NCBI GenBank assembly: GCA_024663395.1
Contig: JANFAH010000061.1
Span: forward strand, 124,001-188,000
Source of the DNA: Pisolithus tinctorius
Lineage: Eukaryota > Basidiomycota > Agaricomycetes > Boletales > Pisolithaceae
Reading direction: 5' to 3'
Length of the DNA: 64,000 nt
Part shown: positions 36,976 through 47,256 of the stretch, one piece after another
Layout: each line of letters starts with the position of its first letter
Position numbering within the stretch: the stretch's first letter is position 1
The notes under the pieces: generated by a model
Told to the model about the DNA's origin: nothing
Seen by the model: the letters and a program-made list of their open reading frames with translations, nothing else
Database searches by the model: none
Translations under genes and position numbers: made by a program

Positions 36976-39103
36976 GGTTATGAGCCCTGAAAACTGATCT
37001 GCACCAACACGACTCTAAGTTCACCTGTTTTACAGCGCATATATACACCTTTAACATGTATCTTTGCTATCCTTGGCTGCTCCAGACGTCCCTGTTTTTC
37101 GTCATGGGCAAATTTGATCATATCCCTGAGTTAACTGATGCCTCGACTTTCTTTGCCTGGAAGACTCAGGTGCTCCTGGCCTTGGATCGTGAGGGTGCAT
37201 ATAGCCATGTCAGCGACGGTACAGACCCGCTGGACCCTGTCGAGTATGCATCAGTAAAGCCAAAACCTGCTGATCCCAATCCCACTAAGCTCACTGATGA
37301 TGAGCGAAGAGTGATAGTTGATTGGTCTAAGGTGGATGCTGTGGCAAAAGATGTTTTGTGCCGACGTTTATCACCAGCTGTTCTTCACCTTATTCCCCAG
37401 GAGCGGTCTACCACTGCTCGGGATATCTGGGCCTCCCTTCATGATAATTTTGACCATGTTGATGTCAGCTCATGGCACCTTGTGTGGGCGAGGATTTCGC
37501 ACATGCACATGAAGGATGCTGGTGATGCAGCTCACTACTTGTCAGAACACTCTACTGCTTGACGTGATCTCATTCTTATGGGAGCCTCTTACTCTGATGA
37601 GGAAGCTGTTTTCCATCTTATCGATGGTCTCCCGGAGACTGGCACCTGGCTGTCTTTCCACCTTTTCTTGCAAAGCTCTTGCACCGTCCCAGGTACCACC
37701 TCTGTGGGCACTTCTGTCTCCGTGTCGGCCTCTACCTCTGTGGCTCGTTCATCCATCTCTGCGGTGCTGTCCATGAGCTCAGTGACCTTTGAAAGCATCT
37801 CAGTCAAAATTGCAGCTGAAGCTCACCGCTTGGTTCAACAACTTTCCCTCTCCTTGGTGGGGTCTGAATATACTAATGCTGTGACTTCACCTCCCGTTGG
37901 TCCACCCAATGTGAACCCGATGACAGGTCTCCGGAAGACATGCAACAATCCATCAGGTACCTACTGTGACACCCCCATCGGCGAAGGCCTTGTTTGTGGC
38001 GCCAGTAATCATGATAAGGCGCACTGCTTTAAACCTGGAGGTGGCATGGCTGGTCAATGGCCTTCCTGGCAGAAGGGCAAGGGGGATAAGGATAAGGACA
38101 AACCTACCTCAGCAGCAGCGACTACATCATCTGCGTCCATGCCTGCTTCTCCCACTTCTACGTCAGCTCCAGTGGCTGCAGCCATGCTCGATCCTTCTGT
38201 GGTCTCTCCTTGGACTATGCACCCTGGGGATCTCACTTGTGCGGTCATCACTGAACTTAATGATGATGGGGGCGCACCCACCTTTGCACCATTGCCAGCC
38301 CTAAAGGCATGCCTCAGCACTCTCTCGGCCTCCAGTCTGTTGGACTCTGGCACATCTTGCACTTTGGTTTGTGACCATGTGTTCTTCTGCACCTATGTCC
38401 TGGACACTTCTGTCAATGTTCAAACGGCCAATCATGGACACTTACCCACCACTGGACATGGTGAGTGCCTAGCTTTTCTATCTGTCAGCGGTGACAAGTA
38501 CCGGGTTCAGCTCACCAACTGCTTGCATGCACCACAAGCTGTGTTACATCTTGTCTCGGTCGGGTGGATGCTCCGTCAGGGCTGGGGCTACAATTTTCAG
38601 GGGGACCCTGCACACTGCGAACTCTCCTATTGTGGACGGTCGTTGGGCGGTGTGCAGCTTCAGTTGAATAATCTCTGCTTCCTAGACCTCGAGTTTGTCT
38701 GTTTTGATGCACCTCTACCGCTTACCACTACTCCCATCCTCACTGCCTTTGCTCGGGTTCCTATCACCTATGACCTGTGGCACGCTAGAATCGGCCATGT
38801 TGGTGGCAGGGCAGTGAGCCAACTCTCTTCCATCACATCTGGCGTCACTGTTGGCTCCTCCACACCACAGTCAGTTTGTGAGTCCTGCGTGGTCGGGAAG
38901 CATGCATGCTCACCGTTCAAACCTTCTAAGACTTGCACCACCGCCTTTCTTGAACTTGTGCACACGGACCTTGGAGGACTGATGCCGGTCCAGACCTTCC
39001 ATGGCAAGCTGTACTTCATGGTCATACTTGACGACTATACCCATGTTCTAGACATACATCTGCTCGCTCGTAAAGATCAGGCCCTTGAAGCCTGGGAGGT
39101 TAC

Positions 39104-39107
39104 CCGG
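39104..39107. repeat. Target duplication (CCGG) of the long-LTR element, left copy
   Basis: CCGG at 39104-39107 is repeated at 40964-40967. Removing the insertion and one copy restores the Copia integrase reading EVTRVRWERQHG without a frame change. Confidence 0.85.
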
Positions 39108-39432
39108 TGTCACACACCAAAGGTGTTGTGGACATGGTTATAGCTGACTCTGCCTAACTCGTTGACGAGTTGCGCACAATGCCCGTGCATGCAGATGAAG
39201 ACTAAAGGCCTCATGCGTAGAAAGACTGTTGGACGTGAACAGTCATCCTTCGCACAAGATCGAGTCGTCAGTGCTAAAGAGAAAAGAGGAAGCGAGTTAA
39301 GCGCGCATTAAAGGTTTTTAGCGCCCGTGTACGGCATTCCGGTTTTCATCATGTCTCCGCCGTTTCCAAAGATGTCAACTCGGTTCACATGCTCGCTTAA
39401 AGTGCTCAGCCCCACGATTCTTCCTTCCAAAT

Positions 39433-39990
39433 TTGGAGAGGATCCTCGCACCCTACGTGTTTCTACAGCACTCCATCCATCAGACGCTCATTTCGCTAAG
39501 TCCATCAATCATGGCCACCTCTTCGTCAGTCATCTCGCTTGTCTCATTTGCCAGAGACAGTGGCTACGTATATCTGCCAGGCGTTCCCACCAGCTTCCAT
39601 CCTGAAGCCCCCTGGTTCATCCCGTCATTGTCAGCCCCGTCTCATCCCATGCAGCTTGGTCAGCGTGTTCTCCTTGTCAGTATGACTTCCAGAAGGACGT
39701 TCTTTGGTCGCCTCAGGTCTGTCACTCGGTTAGAAAGGTCTTATGTGGTCGTTTCAGTCTCCCCTCTTGATGAAGCATATGGATCGTTCCTCCCTGCTCC
39801 CTGCACCGTCTTTATTCCAGTCTCGTCCATCATTCTTCCCGCATTGCGACAGCTGCAGTATAATCTACTGTCCTCCAGCCTCCCTGATCGCATTCATGAC
39901 GAGTATGACATGCATCTTGCCTTCCTACTGCAAGATCCAGCAGAAGACGTCCCTCCTTCTCCTCCTCCTCCATCAGAACCCCATCCATGA
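39433..39990 (+). CDS. ORF inside the long LTR, unknown function
   Basis: The open frame runs from the ATG at 39433. A second candidate start, at 39511 (MATSSSVISLVSFARDSGYV), is conserved in the other copy and gives about 160 residues. Visible parts are GVPTSFHPEAPWFIPSLSAP, a basic RRTFFGRLRSVTRLERSYVV stretch and an acidic, Pro-rich tail DPAEDVPPSPPPPSEP. No signal peptide, membrane segment or known domain is recognised. It is read in the same direction as the LTR promoter but lies upstream of it. In the older copy the same frame is kept except for a CGA to TGA stop. A chance frame cannot be excluded. Confidence 0.45.
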   Translation: MERILAPYVFLQHSIHQTLISLSPSIMATSSSVISLVSFARDSGYVYLPGVPTSFHPEAPWFIPSLSAPSHPMQLGQRVLLVSMTSRRTFFGRLRSVTRLERSYVVVSVSPLDEAYGSFLPAPCTVFIPVSSIILPALRQLQYNLLSSSLPDRIHDEYDMHLAFLLQDPAEDVPPSPPPPSEPHP

Positions 39991-40427
39991 AGTTTTTGTT
40001 AACTTCGCTGAGAGGATGGAAGGGTGGGAGACGCGATCGCGTATGCTCTCATTGCCCCACAGACCCCCAACGCCCTAGCCCCCTTTGACGCCTGACTCAT
40101 GCCCTTCAATTCTGGAATTAATACTTCCCTATCTGGAAACACCATCCATCTGTCATGCCGTCTTTGGATCTAGAGATGTCTCCGCCGAGATCTAACTTGC
40201 ATCGCCACCCCCTAATGTGATATCAGTGCGCTTACTCAGTTTCTGACTCTGTTTGACTCATTCTGTGATATTTTGACTATCCTTGACTCGTTCATTGCCA
40301 ATACTTACCAATCTTCTTTGCTTGCTTACTTTTCATTTCTCGCTTACTCATCATGATTACTCAGTCCTTACTCATTACTTACCAAGTGTTTGTGCCTTGT
40401 TTGTCACAAGCTGTGCTCCCCCCTCAG

Positions 40428-40435
40428 TATATAAA
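40428..40435 (+). promoter_or_regulatory. TATA box of the long-LTR element
   Basis: TATATAAA sits about 530 bp from the right end of the element, followed by CCCCCATG. The same block occurs in the second copy near 55515 (CAGTATATAAACCCCCATGC), so it is conserved between copies and fits the LTR promoter. Confidence 0.6.
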
Positions 40436-43400
40436 CCCCCATGTACTTAGCTACCCAGAATCAATCAGAATCGATCAAGAAGCAGTCCAGCAATCAGTTC
40501 AGTGCCTATCTCATCGTCGACAGTTGAGGCTCCACGAAGGGGTCTATCTGTCATCATTCATATCCTTGGTAGTTGAGGCTCATTCGGAAGAGTCTATCTA
40601 CCACCATTATCTGAAGCTCCATCCCCACTTAGTCAGCAAGTCTTGCTTAGTCATCCTCCCACTCCTGCATAACTTGTCATCGACTTGTGCAAGGAGCACA
40701 TTTACTTGAAGTCCATTACTTGAAGTGCCTTTCGGCTGAACACCTTCGCTCTGTTCAGCGTCCCCTTCTCAATCAGCATTCATTCATCCTCTCCTGCGTA
40801 ACTCGTCGTCGACTTGCGCCAGGAGCACCTCTACTTGAAGTCCCCCCCCACATTCAGGTTTCTGCCCTCCAGGTTCCGCGGAGGCACACCACCACTCGCT
40901 CTACTTTTGTCTTTTGTGTTGGTTTTGGTTGGTTCCCACTGCCTTTCCACACTTTGACTCACACCGGGTCCGCTGGGAACGACAGCACGGTGCGAAGGTT
41001 AAGGCCCTGCAGTTGGACAATGGAGGAGAGTTTCTCAGTAATGCGTTCATCCAGTCTCTAAACTCACAGGGTATCGTTCATCGCTTGTCTACACCATACA
41101 TGCACCAACAGAATGGGGTTGCTGAACAGGTCATCTGTATGTTGGAGGGATGGGTCTTGGCCATGTTACACCTTGCTCAGCTCCCACTCATTTACTGGGG
41201 TGAGGCGATGCTTACTGCCTCCTATCTGCACAATTGCATGGGGTCACGTGTCTTACCGAATGGGATCACACCCTACAAAATGTTGCATCATACACGACCT
41301 GATCTTAGCCACTTGTGGGTTTGGGGCTGCCGAGCCTTCGCACATATCCCTTTAGAACTCCAACAGAAGTTAGGACCCAGGTCCAGGCTGGTGTGCTTCA
41401 TAGGTTATCCACCAGGGGTCAAGGCATACAGAGTGCGGGATGTTGTTACTGGACAGTTTTTTAATTCCAGGGATGTTGTCTTCGATGAAAACGTTCACGC
41501 ACTACTGTTTGAGGCAATGTCGACTGGTGGACCATCACGACCATCATCCACAACCAATGGTGACTTGGACTCAGATGAAGACTCGCGACCCCCATCTCCG
41601 TCACCCCTGCCGTCTCAGCCTACCATGTCTCTACCCTCAACTGTCAGCCAGCCCTCCACTATCTCTATTCCAGCTGCTCCTTTACGTCGTTCTGGCAGGG
41701 TCATGGTCCAAACTGAGGCAGGTAAGGCATTTATGGAGTCCCTTCAGGCAACACGAGAGCGTTTGGCTGTGCATTGTGCTCGTCCTGTTCCCCCCATTGC
41801 AACTACCCCTTCCAACACAACCTCTTCTGGTCGTGACACTTACCTGGATGGCCCTTTATCCCCATTGACTGAGGAGTCAGGGTCTGATCTCTCGCCTTCC
41901 AATACCTCTGTTGGCCCACTCTCCTCTGCAGTCGTTGACCTGGTCATCTCTGAGCATGCTCATCTGGCCATACGGAGCAATACTCACCACGACCCAGCTG
42001 ATCCTACCTATGATCTCTCAGTTCCCCCTGCTACTTATGATGAAGCGGTCCGTCGCAGCAACGTGCCCCGGTGGAGAGCGGCTATGGATAAAGAGATAGA
42101 ACAGTTAAGGTCGATGAATGTCTACAGTCTCGTTCCTCTTCCCCCAGGAGGCCATGCAATAGGGAGTCGTTGGGTGCTGGAGTACAAGGAGGGAGACGGT
42201 AAGGGAGGGCCTGTCAAGAAGGCATGTTTTGTTGCCAAGGGGTTCACTCAGGTACCAGGCAGAGATTTCGGACAGACGTTCGCACCTGTCACAAGGCAGA
42301 GCTCCATTCGACTTCTTGCCGCTATTGCTGCTAGAGAAGACTGGGAGTTACACTTGCTTGATATCAAAAGAGTGTTCCTCCATGGAAAGGTCAAGGAGAA
42401 GGTGTATGTCAAACAACCACCCAGGTACGAGGAGTATGGCCCAAATGGTGAGGAGCTGGTCAGGTTGCTTCACTCCGCCCTCTATGGGATTAAACAGGCA
42501 GCCTACCACTTTTATGAAATGCTTTGCTCCAAACTTGAGGGTCAGGGATTCTGGCGCAGCGAGGTGGACCATGCGGTGTTCGTTTTCCATCAGCTAGAGG
42601 TTGTCTGCATGGCTGCTTGGCACATCAATGATGGCCTCGGTGGAAGCAATAATGAGTGTTTCCTCTCTGAGGTCAAGCATCATCTGCACCTCCATTTTGG
42701 CATCTTGGACATGGGACCCGTCACAAAGTACCTCGGCATTCAGTTCGAACGTGATCGCCATACTCGTGAACTGTGGCTTCACCAGAGTGAGTACATAGTT
42801 CATCTCCTCCAGGAGTACAATCTTGTTGACTGCCACCCGGTACATCTCCCTATGGACCCCACTCATCCTTTTCTCGCCAGTACTGAGGCAGCAAAACTGG
42901 TTGAACCCACTGACCTAAGGTCGCTTTACCCAAAACTCATAGGTGAATTACTGTACCTTTCCATTTGCACTCATCCTGATATTTCTCTCGCTGTCCAACA
43001 CCTCTCACAGTACCTCTCTCGTCCCAGTGCATGCCTGCTTGGGGCTGCAAAATGGGTCCTTCACTACCTTGCAGGCACGGTCAACCATTGTCTTCACTAT
43101 GGAGAGCACACCTGCAGTCCTCTTCTGCACGGCTTCAGTGATGCTGACTGGGTGACAAATCCCAAGGATTGTATTTCAGTAACAGGATACTGTTGGTTCT
43201 ATTATGGGGGCGTGGTGGCTCACTCCTCTAAAAAGCAGACCATGCAGGCCTTGTCTTCCACTGAAGCCGAGTACATGGCGGTCACTGCAGCTATCCAGGA
43301 GGGTCTGTGGATTCAATTGTTCCTTCTCTCCATAGGTTTCTCTGTACCGCCTCCAATCTGTCTCTATGCCGACAACACCAGAGCAATTGCACTTTCACAA

Positions 43401-43607
43401 GAAGCTGCGAACAACCATCACACTAAACATATCGACATGCGGTATCACTTTTGTTGCTCCCACGTCGAGGCCAGGACCTTTCTCCTTGAGTGGATCACAT
43501 CCTCCCACAACACCACTGATGTTCTCACCAAGGCTCTACCTCGTCTGTCCTTCTCTCATCATGTCACTGGTCTCTTGCTCATGTCCCGTTGAGGGGGCAT
43601 TGGGGTT

Positions 43608-43700
43608 CAGGTTTTCCAGATTTTTCAGGTTTTCCAGATTTTTCAGGTTTTCCAGATTTTTCAGGTTTTCCAGATTTTTCAGGTTTTTCAGGTTTTTCAA
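43608..43700 (+). repeat. 18-bp tandem repeat before the Copia 3' LTR
   Basis: CAGGTTTTCCAGATTTTT starts at 43608, 43626, 43644 and 43662, followed by two shortened units. It lies just after the pol stop (43592) and before the purine-rich run TGTGGGGGCG that adjoins the 3' LTR. It is non-coding for the element. Confidence 0.9.
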
Positions 43701-43823
43701 TGGTCACTGCTTGTCTCTTTTCCTTTTCTCTACGTGGAACTCGGAGTTTGTGTTTTTCTTTCAGCTTAGTTCCCTTTTGTTCTCTCCCTCTTGTTCATTT
43801 GTATGTGTCCTGTTGTGGGGGCG

Positions 43824-44040
43824 TGTTGGCATCAACAGTCACATGCTGTGCACGATTGTACTTATAGAGTTGTTTACATTAGTTTACACCTCAGCGCTTG
43901 TGTCTACAATGCTGAGGTGGGTATGGTAGCCCCTGAGGACACGCATGTATGCTTACTCTTTGTAGCATGTCTGGTCAGGTATTGTCAATCATAGTGCTTG
44001 TGTCTATGACACTGAGCGTGTCTGGTCAGATTTCACAACA
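43824..44040 (+). repeat. Copia 3' LTR
   Basis: This 217-bp partner of 36759-36975 has the same ends (TGTTGGCATCA and CACAACA), followed by the target duplication GGTGT at 44041. A purine-rich tract (GTTGTGGGGGCG) directly precedes it and fits a polypurine tract. Confidence 0.93.
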
Positions 44041-44045
44041 GGTGT

Positions 44046-44810
44046 TAGTGACATGTCGATGCTTGTCAGGATTGGAACATGGTCGGTGTTGGGGCCTCGG
44101 TCTTCTGGGCTTGTGCTGCAGCTGATGAGGCTTTCTAGGGCTAATTCCATGCAGAAGATGTTGTCTGGTCGTGTCCAGTTTCCAGAGGACAATGATTGCA
44201 GGGTGGGTATGCCCTTAGGCAGTGCCTGGATCATGGCGTAGTCTGCTGTTAGCTCAAGTAGCTTCTGTGCTGAGGTGAGGGCTGCAGTCGTGAAGAGGTG
44301 ATGGTTCCAGTCCTCGTCCCAGAGAGGGTGGTGCCTGTTGAAATCTCCTAGCCATATCATTTGGTTGTCTTCTGTCAGCTGGATGTTCCTGATGTTGTTG
44401 GTGAGGAAGGAGCCCATCGCTTCTACTGTGCAGTCGTGCGTGCAGTCATTGTATATGTTGAACAGGGTGTATATGCCCTTCGAGGTTCTAATGCGTGTTA
44501 TGACTACATCCGGGGAGGGGAAGTTGATCTGTTCCCAGGTGTTAGTGCTTATCATAGCATTAATTAGTGTTACTGCTCTTGGTCTGCTGTTCTGCATTAG
44601 TTTGGTTGACAGGTATACCACTTTCCAGTGGGTGTTGGCTCGTATGTTGCCAATTTGGTCTATTGGGGGTTCTTGTAGTGTTATTATGTCCCAGTCTTTT
44701 GCTATTTCGCTGTTGATTAATGAGTGAAGTGCAGTGTGGGATGTGTTGAGGTTCTGTTGCCAGATGCATAGTTTGGGTGTTGCATTGCTTTGTGTCATGT
44801 GTTCAGTCAT
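44046..44810 (-). pseudogene. LINE ORF2, APE-type endonuclease part
   Basis: The reading starts MTEHMTQSNATPKLCIWQQN and has the endonuclease motifs WDIITLQEPP (about 44700), IWLGDFNRHHPLWDEDWN (about 44350) and DHVPILTSID (about 44070). This half is open, but it is separated from its reverse transcriptase by the Copia insertion at 44041, so ORF2 as a whole is not functional. It makes the nick for target-primed reverse transcription in intact relatives. Confidence 0.9.
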
Positions 44811-44952
44811 TGGTTACAGCTGTGGGGGGGGTTGGGTTTTCTGGCTGTGGGTTCGTAGTCAGGGGCAGTAGGGGTTGAGTTTGGGAGGGAATCAGGGTGG
44901 GTGGGTTGTTGTGGTGTATGAAGTAGCATGTGAGTGGGCCACCTCTCCCTCC

Positions 44953-46651
44953 TCATAGTCTAGTTTGGCCATGTCTTGGTGGATTGGGACGGATAGTTGC
45001 TCCCTCCCCTAGTGTCATTTGTCTGAATTGGTTTTGGTTTGCTTGTTGCGAGGTTTGTGGTCTTGTTGGTGCGATCGGGATTGTTGGGCATGGGGGTAGC
45101 TCGACATGGGTCCACTCCTCCGACATTGGGAAGTATGGCATTCTATTTTCTGGGGTGTGGTTGTCCATTGCATTGCATTTCCTCGTGAAGTCTGGGCAGC
45201 TTCTGTCAGCGCTGGTATGGGTGTTGTTTTGGCAGTTGATGCAGTATCTGGTGGATGAGTTGCAGTCTTGTGTTTGATGGTGTAGAGTGCATATGTCACA
45301 GGTGTCTGTAGTTTGCTTGCAGTCTCTTGCAAGGTGTCTGATGCATTGACATTTGAGGCATCTAATCGGTTCTTTCTTGTCCTTATGGGGTCTCAGCCTG
45401 TCTGGTCCCCAGTAGAAGCTGTCTCTGAGGAGTTGATTGGCAGTCTCTGGGGAGGTAAAGGAGGCAAGCATGTGGGCCACTCATTGGTTCGGAATGTGTT
45501 TTGCCAGGTCTTTGATCCATCTGATTTGAGCGATTGAGCCATGTGGGATGTTGTTTTTGCTTTCCATGTTGTGTAGGGTATCTGGGTTATCTGTGTCAGT
45601 TGAGATTGGGAGGAATGGTATTACAATGTTATAGTGATGATCTTTGATCATAGCCTCACCTCCTAGTGTTGCAAGGAATTTTTCTTTGTTGGAGGGTGAT
45701 TTGATCCATTTGACTGCTTCATGGCTGCTGAGCTTGATGAGTATGCCATTGTTGCGTAGCTGTGTGATTGATTTCAGCTGCATGTCCAGGCTGTCTATTT
45801 GGTCTACTGCTTCCAGTGCCTGTTTGATCGTGTCTACTATGGTTTCTCTCGATGAGGAGCTGTTGAGCATGGGGTGATTGCTGTTGGGGTCAATCAGTAG
45901 TTGTTGCTCCTTGATGGCAGCATGGGCCTTAGCATATTCTGGTGATAACTGTTTGCCTAGGGGTATCTGGTTTGAGTTGGATGCTGTCGAAGTTAGAGCA
46001 TCTTTGTAGGGTGTAAGACAGGTGGTGGGGGGGATCTGGTTAGTTAGCTGGTTTTTCATGTCTTGTAGTGTCGATTTGATCATGCCCATATCTGTTATCA
46101 GTTCTTGTACCTTTCCTTCGAGTTGGTGCAGGTCTTGGTTGGTGGGTGGGGTCATGATTGACTCTATGTTCCTGGCGATGTTGTCGTTAAGTGATTTTGT
46201 GTTTTCGTTGGTTTTTTCTAGGTTGTCGGCAGCTGTGAGGATCGATCTTAGCAATTTTGGGGGAGATGGCAGCTATGACTGAGGTTTCTATTTTGTCTGT
46301 TATGGATCTAGTGATGGCTTCAGCTATTTCTGACATGGCAAGTTCTCTGACCAGGTATGCTGTGGCGCGGATGGCTGATCTAATCGTGTTGTTTACTCCC
46401 TTAGATTGCAAGATGTAGAACAGTGCATGCGATATATGTTCTGGTGTGGATGGTTCTCCTTGTACAGTGTACAATTGGTCCAAAAAGATCCTTGCTGTTT
46501 CTATGTCTTTGATTTTGGCTTCTGGGTTGTTTATGATTTCTTCAAGGGTGAAGCCACTGCTTCTGGTGGATTTGCTTGCCTGACTTGGTGCCAATAGGCG
46601 GGGTGCTGCTGGGGGTCCAGGCATGGTGTGGGAATTAGACCTCGAGGACAT
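44953..46651 (-). pseudogene. LINE ORF1 (Gag-like, CCHC zinc knuckles)
   Basis: ORF1 starts at 46651 (MSSRSNSHTMPGPPAAPRLL). It contains a helical region, a frameshift near 46240 (KIAKID versus LLRSILTAADNL), a coiled-coil-like middle, and one TGA stop near 45480 before VAHMLASFTSPETANQLLRD. It then has three Cys/His knuckles (CLKCQCIRHLARDC, CDICTLHHQTQDC, CINCQNNTHTSADRSC). This is the RNA-binding protein of Tad/I-type LINEs. The end at 44953 lies just upstream of the ORF2 start at 44810. Confidence 0.88.
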
Positions 46652-46848
46652 ATAGCAGGGGCTGGGGTTTGTGGGGGTTGTCAGTTGCAGTTTTCTTGGG
46701 TGCCAGTGGCTTTAGTGCTAGGAAGACACTGTTTTTATGTTGCTGTTACTGCGACAGGCTCTGCTGTATTGGCTGGCACGATGAGTCCTGAAAAATTCTT
46801 TGGGGTCCTAGTTGGGGTGCCACATGGAGCAGAGTCAAGGAGCATTTT

Positions 46849-46860
46849 GGAGGAAGGGGT
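46849..46860. repeat. LINE target site duplication, right copy
   Basis: GGAGGAAGGGGT is identical to 32869-32880. It marks the LINE 5' end at 46848. The flank to the right (46861-47034) should be the continuation of the original locus, but it does not read as beta'-COP. Confidence 0.85.
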
Positions 46861-47037
46861 TTTCAGAGGTGGTAACAACAAACAAACCCTAACCACAATG
46901 GCACTGGATGGCAAATGGTTTGTTGCCCAGACTCTGACTCAGCAAGTTCATGAGAAAAAAATTATCTAATACGATATATAGCTTTGAGGAGGTCACAGTG
47001 AAGGGGTGCCATCACTTGGATTCGTGTGAATAAGCTA

Positions 47038-47156
47038 GAGCTAGTTTGGTAATGAAGTCCCACAAAGAATCCAGGTGAAAAAACCCAAAAAAAAAGTCCC
47101 AGGCCTTCATGACATAAGCATACAGAGTTCAATCGGAGCCCCAATTTAGGAGGAGA
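47038..47156 (+). repeat. Left terminal inverted repeat of the Harbinger element
   Basis: It pairs with 51386-51503 in inverted orientation. Both arms share GAAGTCCCACAAAGAATCC, CAGGTGAAAAAACCCAAAAA and CTTCATGACATAAGCATAC, and differ mainly by transitions. Confidence 0.93.
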
Positions 47157-47256
47157 GCATCTGGTGTATGGCTGAGATGCCGTGCTAGAGGCAGGGTTAT
47201 GCATCAAAGCTCCACTTGTACAGCATCTACTCTTGCTTCTCCCTCCATTCGTTGCC

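Larger units (their letters stand above)
39108..40963 (+). mobile_element. 1856-bp TG..CA element with embedded ORF (probable giant solo LTR)
   Basis: The element begins TGTCACACACCAAAGGTG and ends GACTCACA, flanked by CCGG. A second, older copy of its first 1.6 kb lies at 54199-55787. A TATA box (TATATAAA, 40428-40435) followed by a transcribed-looking region resembles the promoter/R/U5 part of an LTR, which would make U3 about 1.3 kb. There is no transposase, RT or internal inverted repeat. The simplest reading is a solo LTR of a large LTR retrotransposon. A non-autonomous element of another kind with TG..CA ends is the alternative. It is the youngest layer of the nest and still CpG-rich. 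Confidence 0.75.
37056..43592 (+). pseudogene. Copia Gag-Pol polyprotein, interrupted
   Basis: The frame starts at 37056 and is broken by one TGA at 37560 (STA stop RDLILMG), then continues. Parts are a Gag region (PELTDASTFFAWKTQVLLAL), a modified knuckle (GLVCGASNHDKAHCFKPGGG), protease LLDSGTSCTLV (about 38340), the GAG-pre-integrase motif LWHARIGHVGG, and integrase HTDLGG (about 38960). The frame is cut at 39107 (EAWEVTR) by the 1856-bp insertion and resumes at 40968 (VRWERQHGAKVKALQLDNGG). The remaining integrase has YMHQQNGVAEQ. RT has SRWVLEYKEG, DIKRVFLHGKVKEKVYVKQP and ALYGIKQAAYHFYEML. The RT active site reads HINDGL where HVDD is expected. RNase H has SSTEAEYMAVTAA. The pol stop is at 43592. 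Confidence 0.9.
36759..44040 (+). mobile_element. Copia LTR retrotransposon inserted in the LINE
   Basis: Two 217-bp LTRs (36759-36975 and 43824-44040) both begin TGTTGGCATCA and end TTTCACAACA, with a GGTGT target duplication on each side. The internal region encodes Gag-Pol in Copia order (integrase before RT). Directly after the 5' LTR, GGTTATGAGCCC is a plausible primer-binding site. Without the 1856-bp insertion and its 4-bp duplication the element is 5.4 kb. The LTRs differ by several transitions, many at CpG sites, so the insertion is not recent. Confidence 0.95.
32881..46848 (-). mobile_element. Tad-like LINE (non-LTR retrotransposon), carrying nested elements
   Basis: On the minus strand the element reads 5' UTR (46848-46652), ORF1 with CCHC knuckles, ORF2 with APE-type endonuclease, reverse transcriptase and RNase H, a 3' UTR (33572-32910), and a poly(A) tail seen as about 29 T on the plus strand (32881-32909). 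A 12-bp duplication (GGAGGAAGGGGT) flanks it at 32869-32880 and 46849-46860. Without the Copia insertion (36759-44040 plus 5 bp) its length is about 6.7 kb, usual for Tad elements. It lies beside the beta'-COP fragment in the same orientation. It is inactive: ORF1 and ORF2 carry several TGA stops and a frameshift. Confidence 0.9.

Noticed and set aside
46861..47034. Missing 5' half of beta'-COP on the far side of the LINE
   Set aside because: All frames were read and no WD-repeat or beta'-COP text is visible before the Harbinger element starts.
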